A stretch of DNA of 55,444 nucleotides, taken from positions 1 through 55,444 of the IMG/VR virus record IMGVR_UViG_3300014848_000022. One strand, given 5' to 3'. The stretch's first letter is position 1, and the number at the start of each line of letters is the position of its first letter. A program made the position numbers and the translations under genes. This DNA comes from a virus. Shown in pieces: positions 41,228 through 49,446 of this stretch. The notes under the pieces are model-generated. The model had not been told where the DNA came from and searched no databases. It was given only the letters and a program-made list of their open reading frames with translations.

Positions 41228-41247
41228 CAGGCGAGGAAGGTGATCAC
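41017..41247 (-). CDS. Small membrane protein downstream of cro, antisense overlap
   Basis: A 76-residue protein whose start overlaps the Cro-like stop (ATGA). It has one N-terminal membrane segment (ITFLACQTVLLAITVILLW). Its last 70 codons overlap the plus-strand gene on the opposite strand. Translational coupling and the membrane segment argue for a real gene, but the C-terminal half is less convincing. Confidence 0.45.
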   Translation of the reverse strand: MITFLACQTVLLAITVILLWRRVAWLEEMVIRISQPSISGVESLEDWPTTYGRMENGNLVVDEASMRQCRGRAGPA

Positions 41248-41468
41248 GCCGCCCGCTCCGTGGGGGTGGGGCGATCCGAAACAGGGGTGAGGAAGTCAGC
41301 GGGCAGGGCAACGCCGCGTGAACTGGCCACGCCTGCCAACGCAAACCGCCACCGCCACGGAATGGAGCGGCCAGCCAAGCACCAATTCGCAACGGAACCC
41401 GGCGAGGTGTTGAGTGCCTCAGCTACCGCTTTCGCGCCGCCGAGCTCTTTGATCAGTTCCTTGGACAT
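41244..41468 (-). CDS. Cro-like repressor
   Basis: A 74-residue protein with a helix-turn-helix near the start (IKELGGAKAVAEALNTSPGS, then VANWCLAGRSIPWRWRFAL), the shape of small YdaS/Cro-type regulators. It is the first gene of the leftward operon, divergent from the CI-like gene, with TCACA-N3-TGTGA operators between. It should favour the lytic path. Confidence 0.75.
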   Translation of the reverse strand: MSKELIKELGGAKAVAEALNTSPGSVANWCLAGRSIPWRWRFALAGVASSRGVALPADFLTPVSDRPTPTERAA

Positions 41469-41477
41469 GCCCCAATG

Positions 41478-41559
41478 TCACAGATTGTGAGTTTCAAGGC
41501 AAGCGTAAATTGTCACAGCCTGTGCGTGGAAGATTGGCCGCATTTACCGCAAAATGTGA
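41478..41559. promoter_or_regulatory. Right-operator region (three 13-bp sites, 34-35 bp apart)
   Basis: TCACAGATTGTGA at 41478-41490, TCACAGCCTGTGC at 41513-41525, and a weaker CCGCAAAATGTGA at 41547-41559. The first two match the TCACA-N3-TGTGA sites at 43172 and 43207. They lie between the Cro-like and CI-like genes and probably control both. I cannot place the -10 elements with confidence. Confidence 0.6.
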
Positions 41560-41561
41560 GC

Positions 41562-41891
41562 ATGGATCAGGACGACAAGAATGGCGGCCCCAACTACTTG
41601 CGAGCATGGCGGGAATTTCACCACATGACGCAGGCAGAGCTTGCTGCGAAGGTCGGCACGAATGCCAACATGATCGGCTACCTTGAAGACGGGCAGCGCG
41701 CACTTTCGCTGAAATGGCTGCGCCGCCTAGCCCCGGCGCTCAAGACGCGGCCTTTGTTTCTTGGGGAAATTGACCCCCGAAAGGCCGACTCGTTGACCAT
41801 GGAACTTGCCATGGCGGTAACAGATGATGATCGCCCACAGGTGAATACGATCCTTGAGACATTCGTAAAGAAGAACGGCACCAACGGCTAA
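41562..41891 (+). CDS. CI-like phage repressor (XRE helix-turn-helix)
   Basis: A 109-residue protein. Residues 12-60 are a standard XRE HTH (YLRAWREFHHMTQAELAAKV, then MIGYLEDGQRALSLKWLRRLA). There is no LexA-type peptidase domain, so induction would not use RecA-assisted self-cleavage. It is the first plus-strand gene, divergent from the Cro-like gene, the position of a lysogeny repressor. The start at 41562 is chosen over an upstream frame to 41475 because that part covers the operators. Confidence 0.8.
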   Translation: MDQDDKNGGPNYLRAWREFHHMTQAELAAKVGTNANMIGYLEDGQRALSLKWLRRLAPALKTRPLFLGEIDPRKADSLTMELAMAVTDDDRPQVNTILETFVKKNGTNG

Positions 41892-41906
41892 ACACCAGGG
41901 GGCGTT

Positions 41907-42443
41907 ATGGGGCGATGGATGATTGCGGGTATAGCGCTCGCGTTGGTGGGGTGTGGTGACCAAAAGCCAGAAAATACTGCGCAGGAGGTGAGTGTTAATC
42001 GTGGAGCGGCCGAGAGCGGCGGTCGATCTTCCAATCTTCCGGTATCGTCACCCCAGGAGGCTGTGGAGGCATCAGCAGTTGTCTCTGCTTACAGGGGAGA
42101 TTGGGTACCGGTCGACCAAAGCAGTGCTGGCTACACGCTATACGTGGATCGGGCCTCGATTTACCCAATCTCATCCACCCGCAAGCGTGCGGATGTGGGT
42201 TACGCCGACGATTCTGGGCGAACGCTAATTCGGATCGGCTTTCACTGCGATGAAAAAATGGCTGATCGTATGGATGATGGGTTAGGCCAGGTGAGTACTG
42301 ATTTGCCCGACCTAGTCGGTGATCTTCCGCGCGAAGAACCTCATCTTTCCGCGCGGGATTACGTTTGCTTTGGAAAGCGCTCCAAGCCGGAGCGAGATAT
42401 GCCTGCGATCAAAGAAATTCCCGCAGTGGCGGATGGGGGATAG
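41907..42443 (+). CDS. Lipoprotein downstream of the repressor
   Basis: A 178-residue lipoprotein: signal peptide residues 1-15 with lipobox LVGC (Cys16). After a Ser/Pro-rich linker is a folded part (YRGDWVPVDQSSAGYTLYVD, DDSGRTLIRIGFHC). Being just after the repressor, it is likely expressed in the lysogen and may affect phage entry or the envelope. No family recognised. Confidence 0.6.
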   Translation: MGRWMIAGIALALVGCGDQKPENTAQEVSVNRGAAESGGRSSNLPVSSPQEAVEASAVVSAYRGDWVPVDQSSAGYTLYVDRASIYPISSTRKRADVGYADDSGRTLIRIGFHCDEKMADRMDDGLGQVSTDLPDLVGDLPREEPHLSARDYVCFGKRSKPERDMPAIKEIPAVADGG

Positions 42444-42446
42444 GCA

Positions 42447-42797
42447 ATGGCTGAGCAGCCAAAGCCCAGCGTTTACCTCGTCCAGTTTGCCTTGGCAGCG
42501 GGAACAGAGGAGCGGGCACGCGAAGGCGTCTATCGGCAGTTCGAGGCCGCCAATGCCGAGTTGTTTGGTGGCGAGCGCAACGTCGCGATGATGGGGGCGG
42601 CCGGCCTGTCGATCGCGATATTTGGAGTTAGCCGTCTGACCGCCCGCGAAATTCGGGACCGCTACGAACGAAAGGCTGCCCTGCGCCCGCACAATGTGCT
42701 GGTGGTCCAGATCGGCAGCGAAGTCGCAGAATACCATTGGAACAATCTCGGTTCATGGCTCAAGCGCCATACCGGAAGTTCAAGCCCGTTGCTCTGA
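42447..42797 (+). CDS. Small protein in the lysogenic operon
   Basis: A 116-residue protein, helical/beta mixed (SVYLVQFALAAGTEERAREG, REIRDRYERKAAL, LVVQIGSEVAEYHWNNL). It follows the lipoprotein by 3 bases and overlaps by 18 bases the convergent minus-strand gene. Function unknown. Confidence 0.55.
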   Translation: MAEQPKPSVYLVQFALAAGTEERAREGVYRQFEAANAELFGGERNVAMMGAAGLSIAIFGVSRLTAREIRDRYERKAALRPHNVLVVQIGSEVAEYHWNNLGSWLKRHTGSSSPLL

Positions 42798-43094
42798 TGC
42801 GTCGCCTTCCTTGCGAATTTCCGCCTCGCTGATACTCAGCTCATCAGCGAGGCAGGTGATGTCCGCACCTTCTTCGTGTGGCCAGCTCCAGACGTTGTAG
42901 CGCGCATGGCCAGTGGCTCCGTCGCTGAAAATGCGCTTGACCCGGACTTCAGCAGGCGCTGCCAAGATGATCGAAATCTGCCACATCTTCGTCGCCAGCC
43001 AAGCCAATGGGCCATGCGACAGCCAATGCGGCGGCACATTCTTGTAGATCCAGTATTCGAACCGGCGCCCGCGCGGCACTTTCACCTTGACCAT
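42780..43094 (-). CDS. Small protein between operator regions, unknown
   Basis: A 104-residue protein starting at 43094, where GGAGG lies just upstream. Aromatic-rich (RFEYWIYKNVPPHWLSHGPL, WLATKMWQISIILAA) with an acidic C-terminus. The leader contains the two left-operator sites, so the gene is probably controlled by the repressors; that fits an early regulator. Its family is not recognised. Confidence 0.55.
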   Translation of the reverse strand: MVKVKVPRGRRFEYWIYKNVPPHWLSHGPLAWLATKMWQISIILAAPAEVRVKRIFSDGATGHARYNVWSWPHEEGADITCLADELSISEAEIRKEGDASEQRA

Positions 43095-43171
43095 ACCACC
43101 TCCATCAGGGCGCCATTTGGCGTCCTTTTTTGCATGCGCAATCGATAGGTGAATCGCTTCAGGTCTGGCAA

Positions 43172-43219
43172 TCACAATCTGTGAATTTTTCCGCTTGACC
43201 GAATAATCACAATCTGTGA
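43172..43219. promoter_or_regulatory. Left-operator region (two 13-bp sites, 35 bp apart)
   Basis: TCACAATCTGTGA at 43172-43184 and again at 43207-43219, identical perfect half-site pairs, 35 bp apart as in the right-operator region. They lie between the divergent 42780-43094 gene and the rightward operon. TTGACC at 43195 and TTGTGA on the minus strand could be -35 elements. Confidence 0.6.
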
Positions 43220-43260
43220 GCATCTCTCCATAGCCGCACAACGCGGCGTGGAGACCGCAG

Positions 43261-43677
43261 ATGCCCATCGGCACGCACCTCGAAATTCCCGCCTGGCACC
43301 AGACCAGCGCCGCTCAGGCCGTCATCGCCAGCATTGCCCCCACCTCGATGCGCATCATCAAGCGCACGCGCGTTGTGGGGCCCGACTATTTCTCGTGGAC
43401 CTTTCCTGAGGAGCAACGCCGGGCGCTCGAAGCTCTGCGCGATGCCGCCGCGGCGAAGATCGTGGGCTTCACCTTCCGTGAGGCCGAGAACAACGACGAG
43501 CGCCGCGAATTCGTCTCGGTCTGGGGCCAGCTTCCCGATCTCGATGATGCCTTGGCGCCCCGCTTCGGCAACCCCGAGGCACTGGCTGCGGCGTGGTGCT
43601 TCCACGATGTCGATCACCTGAACCGCATCTGGCAGGCCGAATGCGCCCGCGCCGATGCCGCGCGGGAGGCCGCGTGA
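43261..43677 (+). CDS. First protein of the rightward operon, unknown
   Basis: A 138-residue protein with GGAG 7 bases before ATG. It contains THLEIPAWHQTSAAQAVIAS, FSWTFPEEQRRALEALRDAA, and EAENNDERREFVSVWGQLPD. It is first after the left operators. No function recognised. Confidence 0.55.
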   Translation: MPIGTHLEIPAWHQTSAAQAVIASIAPTSMRIIKRTRVVGPDYFSWTFPEEQRRALEALRDAAAAKIVGFTFREAENNDERREFVSVWGQLPDLDDALAPRFGNPEALAAAWCFHDVDHLNRIWQAECARADAAREAA

Positions 43678-43679
43678 CC

Positions 43680-43832
43680 ATGACCCAGCAGACCACCTAT
43701 GCCGACTTCGACCGCCTGCTGGCCGCCTGCCAGCGCGCCAACGAGGCCGAGCGCGCACAGCTCGCGGCGATGGCCAATATGGCCCGCGCGGCCCGCGCCG
43801 AAATCCGCAAGATTGTGGAGAGCATCCAGTGA
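43680..43832 (+). CDS. Small helical protein
   Basis: A 50-residue helical protein (RLLAACQRANEAERAQLAAM). A GTG at 43674 overlapping the upstream stop (GTGA) would add 2 residues; GGAGG lies nearby for both. Function unknown. Confidence 0.45.
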   Translation: MTQQTTYADFDRLLAACQRANEAERAQLAAMANMARAARAEIRKIVESIQ

Positions 43833-44263
43833 GCGCGCCCGAACCTACCCGCCGCGCCTGCCCGGCCTGCGGAGACAGCACGCGCCTCTATCGCGATGTC
43901 GAGCAGGTCTGGAACCCGGTAACGGGCGAATGGGAATTCGCCGGAACCATGGGCAAGGCAGATTGCTCGACCTGTGACTGGTCCGGCACCGAGGACGAGA
44001 CCGAGGGCCCCCTCTGTCAGGGCTGCGGCAAGCCCGAGGCGGCATGCAGCGCAAATCCCTGCGCGGCGGTTGCTGCGGATCGGGGATATGGAGTTACCGC
44101 ACGAGGTGCGGCCTACGTTTCCCTTTGCGCTTGGGTCGAATGGCATCGCCGCGCGACTACCGACGACGATTGCCAATATCTCAACAGCACTGCCTGGGCA
44201 GACGCCGCCACGCTCGCGAAAGAGACCGCAGCCACCCTTGCTGTGCTCAGCGGGAAGGGCTGA
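43829..44263 (+). CDS. Zinc-ribbon protein with GTG start
   Basis: A 144-residue protein whose GTG overlaps the upstream stop (GTGA). CPACG...CSTCDWSG and CQGCGKPE make a double zinc-ribbon-like N-terminal domain (residues 10-70). The C-terminal helical part is unremarkable. Likely nucleic-acid or protein binding; no specific role. Confidence 0.55.
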   Translation: MSAPEPTRRACPACGDSTRLYRDVEQVWNPVTGEWEFAGTMGKADCSTCDWSGTEDETEGPLCQGCGKPEAACSANPCAAVAADRGYGVTARGAAYVSLCAWVEWHRRATTDDDCQYLNSTAWADAATLAKETAATLAVLSGKG

Positions 44264-44266
44264 GGG

Positions 44267-44455
44267 ATGCACCACCCCATCGCCTTCGCCGCGATCATCG
44301 GCGCCGCTCTCACGCTTCTGGCTGTCGCCATGGCCGCGCCGCGCATCGCCGGAGTCCGTCCCGATCATGCCGTCCTGCGCGCCAGCGTCGGAATTGCCGG
44401 GCTGCTGGTGATCCCCTTTTTCATCCTCGTCGTGGAGGCCGTTTTCAATGTCTGA
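44267..44455 (+). CDS. Small two-pass membrane protein
   Basis: A 62-residue protein with two membrane segments (IAFAAIIGAALTLLAVAMAA and SVGIAGLLVIPFFILVVEAV). It overlaps the next gene by 8 bases. Function unknown. Confidence 0.5.
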   Translation: MHHPIAFAAIIGAALTLLAVAMAAPRIAGVRPDHAVLRASVGIAGLLVIPFFILVVEAVFNV

Positions 44456-45038
44456 CAACGAACTGATTGTGCCCGCTATCAAAGGCATGAATTCCGATAT
44501 GACCTGCCGCGGCTTCCAGTTCGAGCCCGGGAAGGCCTACGAGCACACCGGTACGGTGCAGGCCTGTGGAAGTGGCTTTCATGCCTGCCCTACTGATCAG
44601 CACCCGCTTTCTGTGTTTGGGTACTACGCCCCGGCAGGTTCTCGCTTTTTCGAAGTCACCGTCAGCGGGAAAACCAGCGTCCAGGGAGACAAGATCGCAG
44701 CAGCTCGGATTACCATTGGTGTTGAGATCACGATCTCCGATCTGGTCAAGCGCGCGTGGGACTGGGTGTGGGCCCGCTGCACGTTGGAAGATGGCAGCAG
44801 CGCGACCGGCACTCAGGGCGCGGCCAGCGCGACCGGCTATCAGGGCGCGGCCAGCGCGACCGGCTATCAGGGCCGCGCCTCCGGAAAGACCGGAAATGCC
44901 CTGTTCGCAGTCGAGCGTGAGCCATATCCATCCTACAAGATCATGTCGGTAGCCTGCGGTATCGTGGGGCAGGACGGCATCGAGCCTGATCGCTGGTACG
45001 CATGTCGCGATGGTAAGCTGGTCGAGGTGGCGGAATGA
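44448..45038 (+). CDS. DUF7666-like phage protein with ATGYQ repeats
   Basis: A 196-residue protein. Residues 10-85 (MTCRGFQFEPGKAYEHTG, then GSGFHACPTDQHPLSVFGYY) match a common phage domain (DUF7666-like). A KIAAARITIGVEITISDLVK segment leads to a run of 9-residue repeats, [GAASATGYQ] twice plus a degenerate first copy, encoded by tandem 27-base DNA repeats. Repeat number is usually variable between related phages. Function unknown. Confidence 0.7.
   Translation: MSDNELIVPAIKGMNSDMTCRGFQFEPGKAYEHTGTVQACGSGFHACPTDQHPLSVFGYYAPAGSRFFEVTVSGKTSVQGDKIAAARITIGVEITISDLVKRAWDWVWARCTLEDGSSATGTQGAASATGYQGAASATGYQGRASGKTGNALFAVEREPYPSYKIMSVACGIVGQDGIEPDRWYACRDGKLVEVAE
44793..44870 (+). repeat. Tandem 27-bp repeat inside the DUF7666-like gene
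   Basis: Two exact 27-base units (44817-44843, 44844-44870) preceded by a degenerate 24-base copy (44793-44816). In frame, so copy changes alter only the number of ATGYQ-type repeats. Confidence 0.9.
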
Positions 45039-45271
45039 CCCGCATCCATACCCCGATCCCGTCCATGCGCTCGTGCCGCACCGGCACCGCGCACCCTCCA
45101 CTCTACGCCGTTCCCAGCATGGCAGAGTGGGCCGCCCAACACCATGTGCCGCGCCGCCACTGGCTGGCCCGCATCCTCTCCACGCGCGCCTCGCAGGCCT
45201 CTCCCTGTGCGCTCAACCGCGTCCCAGCCATCGAGGCTGGTCGGGATGCCAACCGGGAGGACCGGTCGTGA
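45035..45271 (+). CDS. Small basic protein, unknown
   Basis: A 78-residue protein rich in His, Arg, Pro and Trp (MAEWAAQHHVPRRHWLARILS). The start overlaps the previous gene (ATGA) and the stop overlaps the GTG of the next. No function recognised. Confidence 0.45.
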   Translation: MTRIHTPIPSMRSCRTGTAHPPLYAVPSMAEWAAQHHVPRRHWLARILSTRASQASPCALNRVPAIEAGRDANREDRS

Positions 45272-46071
45272 ATGCTCATACCAAGATCGAATCTACCAAG
45301 CCGACTGGCCTTGCCCTGCTGCGAGAGCCGTTCCCGGCAAACCTCATTTCAAAGCTGCCGAAGCCGTACAAGAAGGATGCGCAGAAGGGCCGCTGTGGCG
45401 AATGCGGTGGATGGCATGGGCTACCTGCCGCGCACCTCGACTATGTCGGCCACGCCGCACTGACTGATCGCCTCCTCGATGCTGACCCGGAATGGAACTG
45501 GGAGCCGATGGCTCACAACCAGGACGGAAGCCCGGCATTCGACCAGGCCGGTGGCCTCTGGATCAAGCTCACCGTCTGCGGCCAGACCCGGCTTGGCTAT
45601 GGTCATGCTGATGGCAAGCGTGGCGGCGACGCGATCAAGGAGGTGATCGGCGATGCCCTGCGCAATGCCGCTATGCGCTTTGGCGCGGCCCTCGACCTCT
45701 GGCACAAGGGTGACCTTCATGCCGACGAGAGCGAAGATGGCACGCAGGCATCGCAGGGCGACCAGCATAAGGCCGAGAAGCCCAAGAATGCCGCCAGCAA
45801 CAAGTCTGCGAGTGGCATGCCCGATCATGCCTTCGCCAAGTTGCAGCAGCTCCTGGCAGCTACCAGCACCACGCCTGACATCCTCTGCGGTCACTACAAG
45901 GTCGATCATATTGGCCAGCTCACCGAGGCCCAGTTCAACGATGCTGTGCAGGTGATGGAGAACCAGCTCGCAGAAAAGGCAAAGCGCCAGAGCGATGAGC
46001 GCGCCAGTCGTGAGCAGCGGAACCGCAAGAACGAATTCGCCGGGGCTGATCTGGGCGACACCAACTTCTGA
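45268..46071 (+). CDS. Rad52-like single-strand annealing protein
   Basis: A 267-residue protein with GTG start overlapping the upstream stop (GTGA). Residues 35-155 have the Rad52/ERF-type pattern: GHAALTDRLLDADPEWNWEP, GGLWIKLTVCGQTRLGYG and GDAIKEVIGDALRNAAMRFG, the last being the signature helix. The C-terminal half is polar and charged. It would anneal phage ssDNA with the SSB encoded two genes on. Confidence 0.8.
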   Translation: MNAHTKIESTKPTGLALLREPFPANLISKLPKPYKKDAQKGRCGECGGWHGLPAAHLDYVGHAALTDRLLDADPEWNWEPMAHNQDGSPAFDQAGGLWIKLTVCGQTRLGYGHADGKRGGDAIKEVIGDALRNAAMRFGAALDLWHKGDLHADESEDGTQASQGDQHKAEKPKNAASNKSASGMPDHAFAKLQQLLAATSTTPDILCGHYKVDHIGQLTEAQFNDAVQVMENQLAEKAKRQSDERASREQRNRKNEFAGADLGDTNF

Positions 46072-46082
46072 AAGGCAATCCA

Positions 46083-47045
46083 ATGACCACGATCTACAAG
46101 GGCTCGCGTGGCCCTGTCGAAATTGCCACCATGAACGGAAAACATGCCGCGACCGCTGCTGCCAAACTGCGCCGCGAAGCGCCGGAGCGCGTGGCCGAGA
46201 TCGAAGCGCTCGAAGCGCACGCCGCCCGCATGGCCGTCGAACACGCGCCCGCATCGATCGGCGACAACGGCGGCCCGCCGCTTGAAGAGCCAGCCAAGCT
46301 CTCGGGCCGCAATGCGGTCGAGGTCCATGTTGGCGATCTGCTCACCGAGGCCAGCAATTGGGCCGATGGGGTTCCGCTGGAATCTCAGGAGCAGGCTGAC
46401 CAGGTGGCCAAACTGGTGCGCATGCTTGAGCAGGCTGGCAGGCAGGTCGATGCTACCGCCGACGAAGAGAAGCGCCCGCACAACGACGCGCTGACCGAGA
46501 TTGGCAACTGGCGCAATGCCTGGATGGCCAAGGGGCTCAAGCGGACGCCCGATGGCAAGATCACCACCGCGCTCGCCGCGCTGGGCCGGCTGTCGACCGG
46601 ATGGCTGGTAAAGCTCGACAACGAGCGCAAGGCCCGTGAGGCCAAGGCCGCCAAGGAAGCCGCCGCCGCTGCTGCCGCTGCGCTCGCTGCCCGGCAGGAA
46701 GCCGAGGCGACCACTGACCTCGCCGTCGTCGAGGACGCGCAGGACAAGATGACCGAGGCCATGTCGCTGATCAAGCAGGCCCAGAGCATCGGCAAGGCAA
46801 AGGTCAAGGTCGGGGGAGGGGAGGGCTTTCGCGCGCAGACTCTGCGCTCGACCTGGTCGGCGATCCCCACCGGCGAAGAAGGCGCATGGCCTGCGGCGCT
46901 CAAGGCACTTCTGCCTGATGAAGCCTTTGCGGCCGACCTGCGTGAACTGATCCAGCGCCACGCGAACCGCCTGGCGCAGACCGAGGCCGGGCGGGGCAAG
47001 GGGCTGTCTGGCTTCACTTTCCACGAAGAACGAAAGGCAGCCTGA
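46083..47045 (+). CDS. Coiled-coil recombination-operon protein, unknown
   Basis: A 320-residue protein between the annealing protein and SSB. Residues 100-240 are long charged helices with an Ala-rich run ([21 protein letters not shown] partly) typical of a coiled coil. The C-terminal 80 residues ([40 protein letters not shown]) look folded. Probably part of the recombination set; no family recognised. Confidence 0.55.
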   Translation: MTTIYKGSRGPVEIATMNGKHAATAAAKLRREAPERVAEIEALEAHAARMAVEHAPASIGDNGGPPLEEPAKLSGRNAVEVHVGDLLTEASNWADGVPLESQEQADQVAKLVRMLEQAGRQVDATADEEKRPHNDALTEIGNWRNAWMAKGLKRTPDGKITTALAALGRLSTGWLVKLDNERKAREAKAAKEAAAAAAAALAARQEAEATTDLAVVEDAQDKMTEAMSLIKQAQSIGKAKVKVGGGEGFRAQTLRSTWSAIPTGEEGAWPAALKALLPDEAFAADLRELIQRHANRLAQTEAGRGKGLSGFTFHEERKAA

Positions 47046-47539
47046 TGGCCAGCGTCAACAAGGTGATCCTGATCGGCAATCTCGGGGCCGATCCTGAGGT
47101 CAAGTCCTTCCAGAACGGTGGCCGCATCGCGAACCTGCGCATCGCCACGTCCGAAGCGTGGAAGGACCGCCAGACCGGCGAGCGCAAGGAGCGCACCGAG
47201 TGGCATAGCGTGTCGATCCAGTCGGAGGGCCTTGTCGGCGTGGCCGAGCGCTACCTGCGCAAGGGGAGCAAGATCTACATCGAAGGCCAGCTGCGCACCC
47301 GCAAGTGGCAGGACCAGAGCGGGCAGGATCACTACAGCACCGAGATCGTGCTGAGCGGCCCGCGCGCGCAGCTGGTCATGCTCGACGGTGCCCAAGACAA
47401 TCAGGGCGGTAGCCAGCGTGGCAGCGGGCAGGGCTGGGGCGATCAGCGGGATGAGCGCCAAGGCGCCGCGCGCGGTGGCTGGGGTAACCAAGGCGGGAAT
47501 TTCGCCGATGATTGCCTCGACGACGAGATTCCCTTCTGA
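47045..47539 (+). CDS. ssb: Single-stranded DNA-binding protein
   Basis: A 164-residue SSB. Residues 1-110 are the OB fold ([41 protein letters not shown]), followed by a Gly/Gln/Arg-rich linker and the acidic tip DDEIPF at the C-terminus, which docks partners. It overlaps its neighbours at both ends. It works with the Rad52-like protein in recombination and replication. Confidence 0.95.
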   Translation: MASVNKVILIGNLGADPEVKSFQNGGRIANLRIATSEAWKDRQTGERKERTEWHSVSIQSEGLVGVAERYLRKGSKIYIEGQLRTRKWQDQSGQDHYSTEIVLSGPRAQLVMLDGAQDNQGGSQRGSGQGWGDQRDERQGAARGGWGNQGGNFADDCLDDEIPF

Positions 47540-47883
47540 TGCTGCCCGCCCGCCTCCCCAAGAAGCCAAAGCGCGACAGCCGATGGCGTTCGCAAGCGCA
47601 CCTGGCGTTTGTCCGGTCGCACCATTGCAGCGTGGCCGGATGCACCGGCATGCCGATTGAGGCCGCTCATGTCCGCCTCGGCTCAGGTGCCGGTATGGGC
47701 CAGAAGCCTGACGACTGGCATGCTGTCAGCCTTTGCCGCGACCATCACGCTCGCCAGCACGAGGTTGGAGAGCGCACGTTCTGGGCTGGCATCGATGTCG
47801 AGGCCCTGATCGACGCCTTCTGCCGCGCCAGCCCGCGCGCTGCCGAAATTCGCCGTACCCGCAATGAAAGGTCTGCCGCATGA
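47539..47883 (+). CDS. HNH-like putative nuclease (DUF968/Ref-type)
   Basis: A 114-residue protein starting at TGATG (47539). It has CSVAGCTGMPIEAAHVRLG, and DDWHAVSLCRDHHARQHEVG, the Cys-His pattern of Ref/DUF968 putative HNH nucleases found in phage recombination regions. Its role would be in recombination-linked cleavage. Confidence 0.75.
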   Translation: MLPARLPKKPKRDSRWRSQAHLAFVRSHHCSVAGCTGMPIEAAHVRLGSGAGMGQKPDDWHAVSLCRDHHARQHEVGERTFWAGIDVEALIDAFCRASPRAAEIRRTRNERSAA

Positions 47884-48320
47884 GCACCGCCGACCGCCCG
47901 CCGCTGCTGTTCAAGTCTCACTTGGGCATGCTTCGCCCCGCCAATCGCGCGGCCGAGGAAGCCATGCGCGAGATCAAGGGCACCGTCCGCTGCGAAATCA
48001 AAGGTGGCATCGCCAACCAGCGGCGTCGCAGCCTGTATTGGGCGGTCGCGCATCTGGTCGTGCCGCTGCTGAACGATCTGCACGGCATGACGCTGGACGA
48101 GCAGGATCTCCACGATATCACCCGCGCCAAACTGCGCATGTGCGATGAGTTACGGCTACCCAGCGGGGAGGTTCACCGCAAGCTGTGGTCCACCAGCAAC
48201 CGTGCGATGAACGAGGCTGAACGGGCTGCCTTCACCGACAAGGCGCTGGCGCTTTGGTCGACATGGTGTGGCGTGGACGTGATGACCTTGCGCGCCGAAG
48301 CGGAAAGGCTGGCGGCATGA
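47880..48320 (+). CDS. Recombination-operon protein, DUF1367/NinB-like pattern
   Basis: A 146-residue protein. RRRSLYWAVAHLVVPLLNDL and LRMCDELRLPSGEVHRKLWS resemble DUF1367/NinB-type phage proteins, but the match is weak. It overlaps the HNH gene upstream and the helicase downstream (4 bases each). Confidence 0.5.
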   Translation: MSTADRPPLLFKSHLGMLRPANRAAEEAMREIKGTVRCEIKGGIANQRRRSLYWAVAHLVVPLLNDLHGMTLDEQDLHDITRAKLRMCDELRLPSGEVHRKLWSTSNRAMNEAERAAFTDKALALWSTWCGVDVMTLRAEAERLAA

Positions 48321-49432
48321 GCTGGTCCCCGCAACAGGAGCAGGCGATTGCTGCCGTGCGCGCCTGGCTAGCCGATCCGAGCGGCGCGCAGGTGTTCCGC
48401 ATGTTTGGATATGCCGGTACCGGCAAAACCACGCTGGCGAAGGAGCTGGCGGGCGAGGTCAAGGGTGCCGTCCTTTACGCAACCTTCACCGGCAAGGCCG
48501 CGCTCGTGCTGCGCAAGAAGGGCTGCGAGGGCGCATCGACGATCCACTCTCTGATCTACCGGGTGGAGGTGGACGACCGGACTGGTGAAGCCGACTTCAT
48601 CCTCGACCGCGATTGCGCGCTGGCGAATGCGGCTTTGCTCATCGTCGACGAGGTGTCGATGGTGGGTGAGGATCTCGCCAAGGATCTGCTCAGCTTTGGC
48701 CGTCGCATTCTGGTCTTGGGCGACCCTGCACAGCTACCGCCGGTCAAGGACGAAGGGTTCTTCATCAAGGCTGATCCCGACATCATGCTGACCGAGGTGC
48801 ACCGGCAGGCGCGCGATAACCCGATCATCCGCATGAGCATGGACATCCGGGCCGGAAAGCCGCTGGCAGCGGGCGCCTATGGCGACAGCCTGGTGATCGG
48901 CCAACGCCAAATTGACCGCGACGAGCTGGCCCAGCGCGTTCTCGGCGCCGACCAGCTGCTATGCGGCCTGAACCGGACTCGCACGAACTACAATGCCCGC
49001 ATTCGCCAGTTGAAGGGCCTGCACGGCCGCAATCAGCATTGGCATCCGGCAGCGGGCGATCGGCTGATCTGCCTGCGCAACAACAGCGACAAGCATCTGT
49101 TCAACGGCGGACTGTGGGATGCCGAAGACGTGACTGATCTGGGCGGCAAGCTGTCAGTGATCGCGCGATCGCTCGACGAGAAGCGCGACCCGGTCGAGGT
49201 CACTGTCTTCGAGCAGTTCTTCAACGGGTCCGAGAAGGACATCCCGTGGCAGGAAAAGCGCGGGACGCATGAGTTCACGTTCGGATGGGCGATCACCGTG
49301 CACAAGTCTCAGGGCAGCCAATGGTCGAATGTCATCGTGTTCGACGAGAGCGGCGCCTTCCGAGAAGCGCGCCGCAACCACCTCTACACCGCCGTCACCC
49401 GCGCTGCCGAGCGCGTCACGGTGATCGTGTGA
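48317..49432 (+). CDS. RecD/Dda-like SF1 helicase
   Basis: A 371-residue helicase. Walker A GYAGTGKTT (31-39), Walker B LLIVDEVSM (108-116), motif III LVLGDPAQLPPV (135-150 region), and late motifs with TVHKSQGSQW and YTAVTRA near the C-terminus. A 5'-3' SF1B helicase of this length is typical of phages and may help recombination or replication restart. Confidence 0.9.
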   Translation: MSWSPQQEQAIAAVRAWLADPSGAQVFRMFGYAGTGKTTLAKELAGEVKGAVLYATFTGKAALVLRKKGCEGASTIHSLIYRVEVDDRTGEADFILDRDCALANAALLIVDEVSMVGEDLAKDLLSFGRRILVLGDPAQLPPVKDEGFFIKADPDIMLTEVHRQARDNPIIRMSMDIRAGKPLAAGAYGDSLVIGQRQIDRDELAQRVLGADQLLCGLNRTRTNYNARIRQLKGLHGRNQHWHPAAGDRLICLRNNSDKHLFNGGLWDAEDVTDLGGKLSVIARSLDEKRDPVEVTVFEQFFNGSEKDIPWQEKRGTHEFTFGWAITVHKSQGSQWSNVIVFDESGAFREARRNHLYTAVTRAAERVTVIV

Positions 49433-49446
49433 ATCACGGAGCCACC

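Noticed and set aside
40288-41490. 400-codon open frame on the plus strand
   Set aside because: Composition is Arg/Gly/His-rich with no domain pattern, and it covers several better-supported genes on both strands; a high-GC shadow frame.
44793-44870. Possible CRISPR-like array
   Set aside because: Units are contiguous 27-base in-frame repeats with no spacers inside a coding gene; simple tandem repeat. No CRISPR array was seen anywhere.
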